NCBI RefSeq assembly: GCF_964340395.1
Contig: NC_135551.1
Span: 8,854,379-8,918,378, forward strand
Length of the DNA: 64,000 nt
Origin: Glandiceps talaboti
Lineage: Eukaryota; Hemichordata; Enteropneusta; Spengelidae
Direction of reading: 5' to 3'
Within the stretch, counting starts at the first letter, position 1, and each line of letters opens with the position of its first letter. Position numbers and translations under genes: made by a program. The notes under the pieces were generated by a model. It saw only the letters and a list, made by a program, of their open reading frames with translations. It was not told the origin of the DNA and did no database searches. Of the stretch, positions 13,199 to 25,425 are shown in pieces.

Positions 13199-13559
13199 CT
13201 GAAACAATAACATGTCAAAAATTGTTTCACTATTGCAAATGACAATTCTATTGTTTGCTACTGCTTCAAATTTAAAGTTGAATATTAGCCGATTATCTTC
13301 TTTGCTACATACAAAAAGTCATATTTTTCCAATCAATTTCAAGTACAAGGCCATGCCCTTGATATGCGTTTGCAAAGTGAACTTATCACACATTTTCCAA
13401 TTATTTTATGAACAGTGTGGGAAACGTTTTAAGATAGGGGCACATTTTGCTATTATTTTGGGATCTGATGAACACATTTAAGGATGTCTAATAATTAGTT
13501 TTCACACACAAACACACATACACACGTACATTTTTAAGTGTATTAGGTTATTGGTATAA

Positions 13560-14330
13560 CTCTTAGTATTAATCCTTCATTTGCATGAGTAATGATTTTC
13601 AGTAATTAGGCCACAGCTTAAGAATGCATGCTTCAAATTTAATATAATTTGGTAAATACTTCAACCATAACTAACTGCACATGTTCTGAAAACCTTGGGG
13701 ATGCAGATTTTAGTTTTACTGAGTCATTTGCATAAATAACGATTTTCAGTAATTATGCCATATCTTAACCACATTTTAAATGAATACCTTCCGTAGCAAT
13801 AATCTTGACTTTTTTGTTCATACGCATAATAATTGCTGGAATGCAACAATCTTGGCTATTTTAGGCTATTATTAGTGCATGATATACCCCTGAATTGGCA
13901 AAAAAGGTGTGCCAAACTATAAATCTGAAAGGACTTTGAGATATCAATCTAAGTTTGTAGTGGAAAAGGTGTAATGGTTTTTAACTTCCGCAAGGAAGGT
14001 TTTATATTAGGGGTGAAAAGTGTGTGTGTGTCAACATTTAAAAAAACGACTGGTTCAATTCAAATAAAATTTAACAGACGTGTTCCATAGGGCAATGGCA
14101 AGAACGGATTAGGTTTTGTAAACATTCCTTAATTATTAATGAGCCATTTACATAATTAATGATTATTGGTGATTAGGATATATCTCAAGAATGTACCCAT
14201 CAAATTCATTTTTACTTGGTACATTAATTTGCTATACCTAAACGCATCGGTCCTGAAAATACTAACAATGTAGCTTTAAGCTTAATATGATATTGGCATA
14301 GTTTCAGTTATAAGACATCTATAGGACACA
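13560..14330. repeat. Diverged core repeats of the Helentron-like type
   Basis: Units near 13560-13740, 13730-13900 and 14100-14300 repeat ATTTGCAT(G/A)A.TAA(T/C)GATTTTCAGTAATTA and related phrases. They resemble the core-repeat style of 5390-5900. No terminal hairpin was seen here. Confidence 0.45.
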
Positions 14331-14635
14331 CACAAAAAAGTTGTTGTTTCTGGTCAGAAACTCTTGTCTAAAGTGGTGTGATGATGCAATTATTATTTTT
14401 AAAATGTTCATGATTGTTGTCTTCCCTAAACTAGCAATTCATGTAGGGAGTGTTATTTTGTGTTTTCCCTTGGATCTGCAGTCTGCAGTGGCTGGAAAAA
14501 CAGGGGTATTTAAGTGTAGCACACTGACCAGAAACAATTTTTTTTCCTGGCCTTAAAAACTCCTACCATGAGAACTGTGCTCCAATGGTCTATAAAAGCT
14601 TCACATAATTATATGTTGTCATTGTATCACCCCGA

Positions 14636-15125
14636 TATGTAATAATCAACCCAATATGTAATACTAACCAAATATGTAATAACACCTTAACCCAATATGT
14701 AATAACACCTTAACCCAGTATGTAATACTAACCCAATATGTAATAACATCTTAACCCAATATGGAATACTAACCCAATATGTAATAACATCTTAACCCAA
14801 TATGGAATACTAACCCAATATGTAATACTAACCCAATATGTAATAACATCTTAACCCAATATGTAATAAACCTAAACCAATATGTTTTAACACTTAACTC
14901 AATATGTTTCACTAACCCAATATGTAATAATACCTTAAACTAGTATGAAATACTAACCCAATATTATTTGACACTTCAGTCAATATATTTCACTAACCCA
15001 ATATGTAATAACATCTTAGCCCAATATGTATTAAACCTAAACCAATATGTTTCACTAACCCAATATGTAATAATACCTTAAACTAGTATGAAATACTAAC
15101 CCAATATGTTTTGACACTTAAATTT
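14636..15125. repeat. Short-period satellite, AACCCAATATGTAATA units
   Basis: About twenty units built on AACCCAATATGTAATA joined by CT or by ACA(C/T)CTT, giving mixed periods near 18 and 23 bp. Older variants with AACCAATATGTTTTAACACT lie at the right end. It lies in the intron between the PAN exon and the second discoidin exon. Confidence 0.9.
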
Positions 15126-15551
15126 CAGGTAATTTAGTATATGCATTGAGAAGTAAGGAACTGTATATCATAATGTGTTCTTTAAAGTCTTTTGATGTAA
15201 CTTATAGTCTCAATGGTTAATTTGCAGAATAAGTGAAATTTTGTGTTGAAAAATAGGCAATATTTTAGCTATGCAAACTTGAAATTTCATATAGTTTCAG
15301 ATAAATAATTTTCCAATTAAGGGGTACATCAAGTATAATAAAACCTGTCGCTCAGACTTTTGCAATCCAACATGTATGTAGGACCAAAAATCTGTGGTTT
15401 TACTCTTAAATATGGTAGTATGTCACTGTGTTTGTGATTATAGCACGAAATGAAAAATACATCTGTATGTACATTTTGTCCTTTGAACATAAGTGATTAT
15501 GATGAGCGATAGTGATATTTAAATTGACGATCAATTTTAGCTGTTTCTTAC

Positions 15552-15690
15552 CTTGTACGTTATCAACCAATTCATAAACGGTAATAAATATACCACTCCT
15601 CCATTGGCGTCTTCTGTCACCTTCAAATAAAATATGCCTTGCAGGAATAGGGGGATCAGCTGTATATAGTAACAATGTCTCGGCGAAGAG
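15552..15690 (-). CDS. Discoidin (F5/8C)-like domain, C-terminal exon
   Basis: Exon of 139 nt, phase 0 in (acceptor CATTTCCAG) and phase 1 out (CAA G|GTAAGA). It encodes PPIPARHILFEGDRRRQW, then SGIFITVYEL, matching the end of F5/8 type C domains, where P..ARYIRI.P..W...I.LR.EL is usual. It completes the domain started by 17354-17673; the pair is phase 1 outside and phase 0 inside. There are no cysteines, although many discoidin domains have a flanking pair. Confidence 0.72.
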
Positions 15691-17353
15691 CTGGAAATGA
15701 AGTAAACACTTCCACAATTTAATGTTGATGTATGAGTATTAAGTATATTGACGTGAGTTGTATGTGGCTGGGTGAGGTTGATTGTAAAATAAAATAATGA
15801 AGTGAATTACATAATTTATTTACAATCCTATGAGTATGTATATTGATATATAATTTGTGTGTGGTTAGGTGATGTTGATTGTAATAAATGAAGTTAATTA
15901 CATAATTTATTACAATCCTAGGTAAAATGTGTAACATAGCTTGATCAACGATTTTAAATAAATGTTTGATGTTATTTGGTAGGACCTAAACAAAGCAGAT
16001 TTTTATATTCACTAATTTTGTCGTCATCGCAAAAGTTGTAAAATGAAATGATATTCATATTTGGACTACAGAAGCTGACAGCTTTGTTCGATTTGCTTGA
16101 AGTCAACCCATGCGGGTCACTTTTTTACATGACCAGTTTAGAAAATTCGAGTCATCTGATCTTAAACATGAATGTCAAAATTTGCTGTGCTTATCATGGC
16201 TAACATGGATGTAGACACTAAAATGAGTTCTCTATGAATTAATGGGAAATTAAAGCTGTTATTGAGCTTCAGGGGTTACTCTGCAAACAGTGAACATTTA
16301 TAACGTAAAAAATGGTCATGTAGCCATAATCTCAAATGTCAAGGAAGAATGTGTTGAAAGCATGTTAAAAATCTTCAATGCAACATTTATAAATATATAT
16401 GACCATATAAAATGTGCCATAAAATGTTAACAAGCATCGTATAAAGTACACATTTGGTGACATTTACAATTTAGTCTTATTTCATAATAACTTGCCATTG
16501 TAAGGAAGACTTGGTTTTCTTTAAAAAAAACTTAAATTTTACAGTAACGTTGAACGTGGCAAGTTTTTACTATCAAAGCCATATACGTGTTTTGTATTAA
16601 CGCCTGTAAATGGTGTACTTTTAAATCGTGATATTTGTTGCCATAGTAATAATTCTGATAGTTATCCATTTGAATTGCAACATTTTAAGCACAAGACGCA
16701 TCATTAGACCACTTGCACAGAATACACTTCCTTTCCTCAAGTACTATTTAATGACAACTAAGGGGTTGGTTAGGGGAAAAGGTCCCGATTTTGACATGTT
16801 TATAAGCTTAAATGTTGAATGACCCTAACTTACCAAAGTCTTGTGGTGTACAACCTTGAAATAACAGGAATGTATGTATATAGTCATATTTATTTCACCT
16901 TAGTAGCTTCGCTGAATCAAGAAATGTATGAGATGTTTGTCCAAACGTGAATTTATTTGGTACATTTGTCATGTGAAATACCTTAAATATACATCTACAA
17001 TATAACTCAAGTATACTTCTACAGTATTTTCATGTATTTTAATAATATATATTAAGTGACCTTTAAGAAGAGAGGTATGTTGGTACCACGTTTGGTCTTT
17101 CACTAATTAATTAATGAACACTTTATTGATACCATTGTTGCCATTTCACTTCTATTCAATGATTCAAAACAGAAATAGCTTTCTATTTTGTGTCGATGCC
17201 TCAATATGTAGTTGAGATATCAAAGCTTATCGCAATATTGATGTCTCTTACAATTTGACAATGGTTACCTAAGTCAAATGTACTAGCCATTTAATATCAT
17301 AACATAACGAGTTCAGTAAATTTGGAAATTGATTTATTGATAAATTGTCTCAC
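15691..17353. other. Intron within the discoidin-like domain
   Basis: AT-rich intron. Two similar stretches at 15735-15830 and 15835-15925 share GTGATGTTGATTGTAA-like text and ACATAATTTATT.ACAATCCTA, a local imperfect tandem duplication of about 90-100 bp. No exon was recognised. Confidence 0.5.
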
Positions 17354-17673
17354 CTTGTCCCCTTGAACCCAATGATATGCATCATGCGTAAACGAAATCC
17401 TGTACCAAAGAAATACCTCTACAGGAGAAGCAATGATTATTTGTGCAATATTCAGTAGCTTCGGTAATTTAAGTAATATGACATCAGACACAGAAGGCCA
17501 GTTCATCTCAAACCACCCTTGGGATGCACTAAAATTGGTGTTGTCTAAAACAGGGTAGTTAATCGTTTCGTCGAAAGTCACATGGCTCTTACTGTTCAAA
17601 TCGGGATACCCAAACATGTTATATGGTACACCTTGCACTTTCTTTGTCAATCGTGTGCTCTGCATCTTCTTTG
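17354..17673 (-). CDS. Discoidin (F5/8C)-like domain, N-terminal exon
   Basis: Exon of 320 nt, phase 1 in (acceptor AAACTTTTAG), phase 0 out (AAG|GTGAGA). The translation gives GWFEMNWPSVSDVILLKLPK, then IAQIIIAS and FLWYRISFTHDAYHWVQ. This follows the discoidin order W...DLG....I..I..QG...........Y..S.DG..W. With 15552-15690 the domain is about 150 residues, the usual F5/8C length. The fold binds sugars or phospholipids outside the cell. Divergence from textbook discoidin is large, so fold assignment rests on pattern plus exon pairing. Confidence 0.7.
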
Positions 17674-17999
17674 CTAAAAGTTTAAAGAAATGGTTCACAC
17701 TTAAATACTACAGTTGCTACAAATATCAGTATGCGTAAATAAAAGAGTTTAACAACAGAGGAAAAACAACACATATTGGTTTATGGTTCCAAGACACAAT
17801 GGGACAGTAAGATATTTACTTCGGAACCGTAAATTGGAAAGGAATACGACGTTTCAATCTCTCTACAAAGGAGATTGATTACACAATGATCTAATTATTC
17901 AGCGTCAATGTCTCTCTCCGAACTGGCGGAATACGTCCATAAACTGATGGTAAATGGTATCCTTGCTCCCTGTTCTTGATGTGCATATTTATAAGGGCT

Positions 18000-18147
18000 C
18001 TCCGAACAACTAGTCAGAGTTTTCCAATCTCATGACGTAAATTGGAACCACAAGCTGTGCACAATCATATATTGTGCACCCTTATGACAACGGTAAAGAA
18101 CAACCCTGTAGCACTATTTCCCATGTGACCACTACAATAGTAAAATA

Positions 18148-18218
<71 letters not shown>

Positions 18219-19213
18219 ATAGTATATCGGAGAGTCGAAACGCCCAATTAAACTGAATGCGTCCCATTTTAAAAGGGCAAAACCATAGGTTTTTGTTCCT
18301 ACACACATAGTTGTTGTGCAAAATTATGGTCTACATGATGGTACCCCTTTATTGAAAATTAGATAAAGTTTAACATGTTAACTAATTTTAGAAAAAGTCA
18401 TTATTTATGACTCATTAGAAGTAAAAGCTACATGATCAATGTTTAAAGTACACGTGCATTTTGTTATGTTTGATGTATGATGTACCAAATATATGGAATT
18501 TGAAACTTCCATTCCAAAATGTGGTCTAATTATCTACAAGGCGAGCGCAGGATCGGGACAGGTAAGGACCATTGATATTGTCTGACACATACTGTGCACC
18601 AATAAATACTTGGCGTGTCTTTAGCAAATTGACCTTTCTAAGGAGTTTTGGCAAATTTCCGATACTGCAGGATAATAACTCACGACTTTTAACCTCTTAT
18701 GTCTTTTTCCAATTTCATAGAATTACATTTTTTATCACATAAATACGTACATATCTTCTACTGTGTGACGTCAAACAGGGGTGATTTCAGAGCATATCAC
18801 CCCTGTTCTACCAAACTATTTTTTTCTCCGTACCGTTGTTTGAGTGATCGTGTCAATCCTACGCTCGCGCTACGATCAAGTTTATCGTAATAATTATGTG
18901 CTTTCAAAACGTAAATGCATACATTACGTTAGTAACGTTACATATATCCTTGGATGGCATGAGTTTCATACGTAGAAGTCCTTTTATTTTTATTTGATAC
19001 ATTTTATTCTATTTAAAAATCACTAGATTATCGATGTAGCAGTCGGCAAGCTTACTTCCGATTTTCCGTCGAGCTCAGATCTCCGAACTGACACAACCCG
19101 AGAAAATATTATTAAAATGACGGCACAAAAGTCGTATTCAGACAATTCTACTTACGTTTTAAACTAAATTCGATATTACATGTACATCGCAAGGTTATAA
19201 CCGATAATTTTGG
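18000..19213. repeat. 1.2-kb tandem duplication, copy 1
   Basis: Begins CTCCGAACAACTAGTCAG and ends ACCGATAATTTTGG. It is nearly identical to 19224-20424; I saw one base difference near the middle (CTACCAAACTATTT against CTACCGAACTATTT), a one-base length change beside it, and different (AAAT)n lengths. Neither copy encodes a protein I recognise. Confidence 0.95.
18147..18220. repeat. (AAAT)n microsatellite in copy 1
   Basis: About eighteen units, longer than the corresponding tract at 19369-19432. The minus-strand frame translating it as FIYL repeats is an artefact. Confidence 0.95.
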
Positions 19214-19223
19214 CGGAATCATA

Positions 19224-19371
19224 CTCCGAACAACTAGTCAGAGTTTTCCAATCTCATGACGTAAATTGGAACCACAAGCTGTGCACAATCATATATTGTG
19301 CACCCTTATGACAACGGTAAAGAACAACCCTGTAGCACTATTTCCCATGTGACCACTACAATAGTAAAATA

Positions 19372-19430
<59 letters not shown>

Positions 19431-20424
19431 ATAGTATATCGGAGAGTCGAAACGCCCAATTAAACTGAATGCGTCCCATTTTAAAAGGGCAAAACCATAG
19501 GTTTTTGTTCCTACACACATAGTTGTTGTGCAAAATTATGGTCTACATGATGGTACCCCTTTATTGAAAATTAGATAAAGTTTAACATGTTAACTAATTT
19601 TAGAAAAAGTCATTATTTATGACTCATTAGAAGTAAAAGCTACATGATCAATGTTTAAAGTACACGTGCATTTTGTTATGTTTGATGTATGATGTACCAA
19701 ATATATGGAATTTGAAACTTCCATTCCAAAATGTGGTCTAATTATCTACAAGGCGAGCGCAGGATCGGGACAGGTAAGGACCATTGATATTGTCTGACAC
19801 ATACTGTGCACCAATAAATACTTGGCGTGTCTTTAGCAAATTGACCTTTCTAAGGAGTTTTGGCAAATTTCCGATACTGCAGGATAATAACTCACGACTT
19901 TTAACCTCTTATGTCTTTTTCCAATTTCATAGAATTACATTTTTTATCACATAAATACGTACATATCTTCTACTGTGTGACGTCAAACAGGGGTGATTTC
20001 AGAGCATATCACCCCTGTTCTACCGAACTATTTTTTCTCCGTACCGTTGTTTGAGTGATCGTGTCAATCCTACGCTCGCGCTACGATCAAGTTTATCGTA
20101 ATAATTATGTGCTTTCAAAACGTAAATGCATACATTACGTTAGTAACGTTACATATATCCTTGGATGGCATGAGTTTCATACGTAGAAGTCCTTTTATTT
20201 TTATTTGATACATTTTATTCTATTTAAAAATCACTAGATTATCGATGTAGCAGTCGGCAAGCTTACTTCCGATTTTCCGTCGAGCTCAGATCTCCGAACT
20301 GACACAACCCGAGAAAATATTATTAAAATGACGGCACAAAAGTCGTATTCAGACAATTCTACTTACGTTTTAAACTAAATTCGATATTACATGTACATCG
20401 CAAGGTTATAACCGATAATTTTGG
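19224..20424. repeat. 1.2-kb tandem duplication, copy 2
   Basis: Head-to-tail copy of 18000-19213, separated by a 10-bp spacer (CGGAATCATA) that is not in the copies. The spacer plus the first bases (CGGAATCATACTC) match the arm of the palindrome at 20632-20794. Confidence 0.95.
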
Positions 20425-20631
20425 TTGAGAAACCACACAACAGTATGACCGATACCATACATGGTAAGCTTGACCTCGCGACAGGTCACGCGATTATGTA
20501 ATTTGCATAGCCATCGGGCGCCATTTTTTAATACGCGATGAAGAATATAGTGCGATGTAATGATGCAGTATTCGTAAAATACGATTTAAAATTTTAGAAA
20601 AATACGGGGAAATACTTAGTTATGTGATAAA

Positions 20632-20794
20632 TATATAATTCCATGAAATCAATGTTAGTTTTACGTCATAATGCTCCTCGTATGATTCCGCGGACTACAA
20701 ATTCTCGCCTACCGGCTCGAATTTGTATTAGTCCGCGGAATCATACTCGGAGCATTATGACGTAAAACTAACATTGATTTCATGGGATTATATA
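20632..20794. repeat. 160-bp near-perfect palindrome (foldback element)
   Basis: The left arm from TATATAATTCCATGAAATC to GCGGACTACAAATTC is repeated as its reverse complement in the right arm, around a short centre near 20712. The arms contain TTACGTCATAATGCTC. This is typical of a foldback or palindromic MITE. No target-site duplication could be fixed because the flanks are AT-rich. Confidence 0.9.
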
Positions 20795-22300
20795 TAAGAA
20801 TTTCAGTTGCATTTGCAAGTTTCTGTCATCTTATAATTGTCCTAAAAAGATGTAATAATTTATCGTATGACATTTGGCATCCACAGTACTATGGTAACAA
20901 TATCGAAATCACTCAGTGGAAGTATATTCCTACTTATTTTAAAGGGTCTAACCGCTAGACCTTTAAAGTTATATTGGATACCAGGAACTATAGTTAATTT
21001 GATTAGGTCAGGGATTGTTCAAAGTTGTATCTGACAATGCGCATGTTATTATTGTTAACACGAAGCAACCAGAGAAAATGTATAAAAAATCACTGTAACA
21101 AAGTTTACTGGCATTAATGTTGTTGTGTCACTGCTGGGCGGTTAAAATAGAAAGGCACAGAAAAGAAAGTTAAGAAGAGAGAATTTCAAGATAATGTGTT
21201 GAATTACATTTAAGTAAGGAACCAATATTCAGACTACATAATTTGATTAAGAGCTTTATATTTAACCAGAAGGATTTAAATCATTTATTTTTCACTATAC
21301 GAAAAGTCATATTTGACCATGTCTTTCCACCGGCGTAAATCTAAATATAAAAGGATATTATGTAAATGTGGTGCCTGTGAGACGAAGTTCGATCTTTGAC
21401 TTACAGTCCATTTCCCTAGACCGAGTCAACACTATTAAATGAACTATCAAGATCAGTGAGCCTGATCACAAGGTTTCATGTTGAGATAGACACCATAAAG
21501 ATAATACAAAAACATCAGATACACTGTGTGTTCTCTGTATTTATTTATTTAATGATATAAACAGCAACAGAATGCACGCTGCTACTTAAGGTATAATATG
21601 TTCAAGTTAAAACAAAATCCATGGTCATGTTTAAATCGAGCTGTACACATTAATACAAGTCGTGTGCAATTCGTGAAATGTAACTATTAAATTGCACTCT
21701 AGCATATCCTTGAAGGGACTAGTGCACACATTCGTCCTCTTTTGCAGTAACACTTAGCGAATCACGTAACAGCACTTGTTTGCATTGTTGAACTGTACTG
21801 ACTGACCGTACATAAGCCGACAATTAGAAAGATGATTTCTCAGTGCCATAAACAGACAAGCATGATAACATTAATTTATTTCGTAACTCCCCAAAATTAT
21901 AGGCAACCGTAAGAAATACGAATCTATTCAAATCGAAAATGTCCGTCAGGACATCATCGCATATTAAAAGACATGCTGAACAAAACTAATGCATGATGTG
22001 CACACACACAAATAGATTGCTTCGAACACATCAGCAAACGAATACCACAGCATCAATTCATAGGACAACTCATCAACATCACTGTGCTATTAGCTCAATC
22101 ATTGATAACTGAGTACGGTTACATGTTCGCTAGATGCAACGCTGAGTGTGATATTTGCACTGCCCGCTTGTGATAAGTAGTGTGAAACTTTATTGAATTC
22201 ATTAAAATATCTCATTTGTATGCTTAGGATTTTGAAACGAACTAGCAAAAGGTACATGTTTACTTATCAATGTTTGAGATAAGGTATATGCAATTTGGAT
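20795..22300. other. Intron sequence, no gene recognised
   Basis: Only a short palindrome at 20938-20967 (TTTAAAGGGTCTA..TAGACCTTTAAA) stands out. No exon was seen. Confidence 0.5.
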
Positions 22301-23960
22301 AATTAGGGACCGAACGGTTTCTTTGTCCTGGGGTGGATTTGTAGGGGGGGGGTCACCCTATTTTTGAATTTGGCAGTAGGGGGTGGGGGGGTCACTGTGT
22401 TTTGGATTGTGATGGAAGAAAAGAATCCTTTTTCTACAATGGCATATAGCCTTGTCTGAAATGTAGTATATGTCAATATTTGTTCTTATCCCCGTTTCTT
22501 ACATGATTTTTTTAATATTAATTATTAGTTCAAACATAACTATACATATACATATACATGTATTACCTAGCTACCACACTAGTTACAGAACATGTCGTGT
22601 AAATGCTTGGCTGTTTCACAATCAGTCAGTCTACTCGTCACTATGAACTTGTCAGAAGGGATTAATACACTTTCTGTGTTGGACACTACATGTTATTGAC
22701 ACTACAAATCACCACATCTCATCAGATGCCAGTTTCTATTATACACTAGGTATGACCACCTAAAGTTCTCTAACATACCGGTGACTTTACTATGCATGTA
22801 ATATTAATGCCCCTATACCAATGTTACGGGGCCATTTTTATGTGACATGGGAAAACTTACATTTACGTTAAATATTCTAAGCTTGGAAATATTACCTCAA
22901 AGGCTATGAATAACCTAAACATTGCCTTAATAGAAACACAAAACTACATATTTGCCAGGGGGAAAACCCCAAGGACTCCCTCATCCCAGAGGTCACTCAT
23001 GCATTCAACCAACAATCAGATGCACCTACAAAATTTTTACTGTCATAATGGTATTAAACTTTTCTTAAATATTTTCACCCAATTCTAATTTGAGATGATA
23101 TTGTCTTTTGAAGATGTGAAATGTTTGCCAAGGTAGTCTAAAATTGCCTTAAACTCCAAATCTCCCCTGCCAATGATACTACCATTAGGTGTGCTGACCT
23201 TTACTACATGTATATAATGATGTCATTTAAAACTTTTTAAGAACATATCTTAACCCTATGTAAGTTAAAAAGAATAGTTTCTGATACTTGGTGGTGCTGT
23301 CTTGTAAAGCATTGGATTGAGTTATTGCTTGAAAGAGTCTGAATAGCCTAAATATTGGCTTCTAGAAGGAGACACCCTTGGAAACCCCCCCCCCCCCGGT
23401 CACATGAGGTGAACATATTCCAGTGTCAAACTCTTCCCCTATTACTGTCAAGATGCTATCAAAGCATATTTCAAAAGTATTTCAACCCTATGTAGTGGCT
23501 TTTTACATGTTGGTGCTGTCTTGTAAAGGTGTACACATTCCGGTCTCAAACTCTTCCCCCTACCTCTTACTATGAAGATGCTATCAAACTATATTTCAAA
23601 TATATTTCAATTTTCAGAGCAAAACACTACCAGGACTTCTAGGGGGAGACCCCCTAGGATCCCATAATCCCACATTCCCTTCTCAAGCCTACCCCCTACC
23701 TTTCACTGTCAAATGCTATTAAACTCCTTTTGGAATACGTTTACCCTGTGAAGTCAACAATTATAATTATGATAGTGCTAACCCGGGATGTTATAAAGTA
23801 GATGCAAGACAGTCAAGCAGTCCACACTGAGTCACGATCAACAAATACCTGTCATGTGAATATTATATATATGGGGGTGGGGGATCATCATGTTTTAGAA
23901 TTAAGTGATAGGGGGTCAGCCTGTTTTTGGTTTTACAGATGGGGGGGGGGGTAGAGACTT
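22300..23960. repeat. Dispersed repeat with poly-G tracts, copy 2
   Basis: Longer copy of 7660-8660 in the same orientation. It contains internal partial duplications: the GATGCTATCAAA..TATTTCAA block occurs near 23450 and 23575. Frames within it are decayed or random. Confidence 0.7.
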
Positions 23961-24397
23961 TATTTCTAATATTTACCTTGTCCAGTTTCTATGCAATGTA
24001 TATCACAAAGTAAAAAAAAAGTAGTGCAGATATTTGGGCCATTGGCTTAGTTATAAAACTAGTTTTAATTTAAACCGATCACCAATTGTGTGTCTGTTCT
24101 TTCTAATTTTCCGATATTTGTGGTCCCATCCCACCATTTTTCATTTCATAACGCGTCGGTTTTCCCTACAGCCATCAGCATTAAGTTTATGACATAAGAG
24201 AAAATGGCCTACATATTTCACATATGACATGCCACATTTGTGACAGTGTAAGTGAATTTGCATTCCATATGAACGACACATTAAAAAGATGTCAATCTCA
24301 GTGCATTAGCATTTCTTTGGGTGTCTGAAAATATAGTGAAGTTGGTGTATGATAAGGAATAAGGAAAAAAATACTCATATCTCACTCATATGTATAC

Positions 24398-24414
24398 TTG
24401 AGAGAGAGAGAGAA

Positions 24415-24457
<43 letters not shown>

Positions 24458-24480
24458 AACAAATAAACAGACAGACAGAC
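24398..24480. repeat. (AG)n and (AGAC)n microsatellite
   Basis: Simple repeat about 60 bp from the donor of the Link-like exon. Confidence 0.95.
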
Positions 24481-24537
24481 ATACATACATACACACAGAG
24501 ACAGAGACATAATTAATATATCGCATTAAGTACATAC

Positions 24538-24834
24538 CGGTTATTCTTGTACATAATACACCAATGGGGTGTTTAATATATATTGTACAATCCTGTTTTT
24601 CGAAAGCAAATACTCCCTTATACGTTCGAACACCTGAATCATACACCACTTCCATTCCTATCCGAATAAGCCTATATTTTGTCCAAAACCAATGTATGCC
24701 ATGGATATAAGTATGGTACATCATTAATCTCCGATCTATTTGTGTGGAGTCTGCTATCACACCATTATGTTCCATACATTTCGAATTAGCTTCTTCAACT
24801 GTGTCGAAGTGTCCTTTTATCATAAGTGGATTGG
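24538..24834 (-). CDS. Link or C-type-lectin-fold domain exon
   Basis: Exon of 297 nt, phase 1-1, acceptor TTTCTATTTTAG and donor ACC G|GTATGT. It encodes 99 residues: GHFDTVEEANSKC, then EHNGVIADSTQI, GVRTYKG, QDC and IGVLC. The opening (T.EEA...C...G..IA...Q) and GVRTYG-like block match Link modules, a C-type-lectin-like fold that binds hyaluronan. Only three cysteines are present instead of four, so a diverged CTLD is the alternative. It joins EGF (T+CC) and the discoidin exon (G+CA) without a stop. Exon identity is firm; domain name is moderate. Confidence 0.68.
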
Positions 24835-25060
24835 CTAAAATAGAAATTGTGTATTGTTTATGCAAATTCGTGTACATAGGAGCGGTGCGTTTAGAATGGT
24901 AACTTACTGGCACACACATAATAGTTAGTGAGCAAGAGAGAGAGAGAGTGTGTGTGTGTGCGTGTCTTTCGCCAAGTACATGTATAGTGCTCCATCAGGT
25001 GGGAGAGCAATACATACACAATGAAGAATACACATTTCAAGGAATCTACTCGCCCACAAA

Positions 25061-25100
25061 TACACCTGATGATACTTTTGGTGAAACGGACCGTAGTGTA
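25061..25100 (+). ncRNA. Candidate hammerhead ribozyme
   Basis: The plus strand can fold as a hammerhead. Stem I is TACAC (25061-25065) with GTGTA (25096-25100). The cores are CTGATGA (25066-25072) and GAAA (25083-25086). Stem III is CG-GAC-CG, and the cleavage triplet reads GTA. Stem II (25073-25082) is weak: three pairs after a bulged U. Hammerheads with very short stem III are known from the terminal repeats of Penelope-like elements, and Penelope-like sequence lies nearby, but that ORF is on the other strand. A degenerate relative lies near 30055-30075. Confidence 0.5.
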
Positions 25101-25135
25101 AATCCATAATGTAATAACATACTCGTCTTCTTTCA

Positions 25136-25245
<110 letters not shown>

Positions 25246-25298
25246 CGCTCTGCCACTGCGGTATAGAGCACTGTCTTAGCAGATTGATACTCACCGAG

Positions 25299-25299
<1 letters not shown>
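25246..25299. repeat. Terminal direct repeat of Penelope-like element, copy A
   Basis: CGCTCTGCCACTGCGGTATA and the following 35 bp recur at 26901-26960 in the same orientation, with a 3-base difference and a 5-base insertion. Both copies border (AT)n tracts and flank the reverse transcriptase/GIY-YIG reading frame, as expected for Penelope pseudo-LTRs. Confidence 0.75.

Positions 25300-25348
<49 letters not shown>
25300..25348. repeat. (AT)n microsatellite
   Basis: Pure TA run between terminal repeat copy A and the 3' part of the Penelope-like element. Confidence 0.97.
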
Positions 25349-25353
<5 letters not shown>

Positions 25354-25425
25354 ATATAAGTGACTCGATGGATAGATAGTGAAAGTTCGAAGTCGTCCTT
25401 ACTTCCAATCCCAAGTTGAAATCTT

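Noticed and set aside
14636-15125. CRISPR-like array
   Set aside because: Units are directly adjacent without unique spacers of constant size, and the context is eukaryotic.
18065-18321. FIYL-repeat frame that looks like membrane segments
   Set aside because: Translation of (AAAT)n in the tandem duplication; repeated at 19306-19533 with another length.
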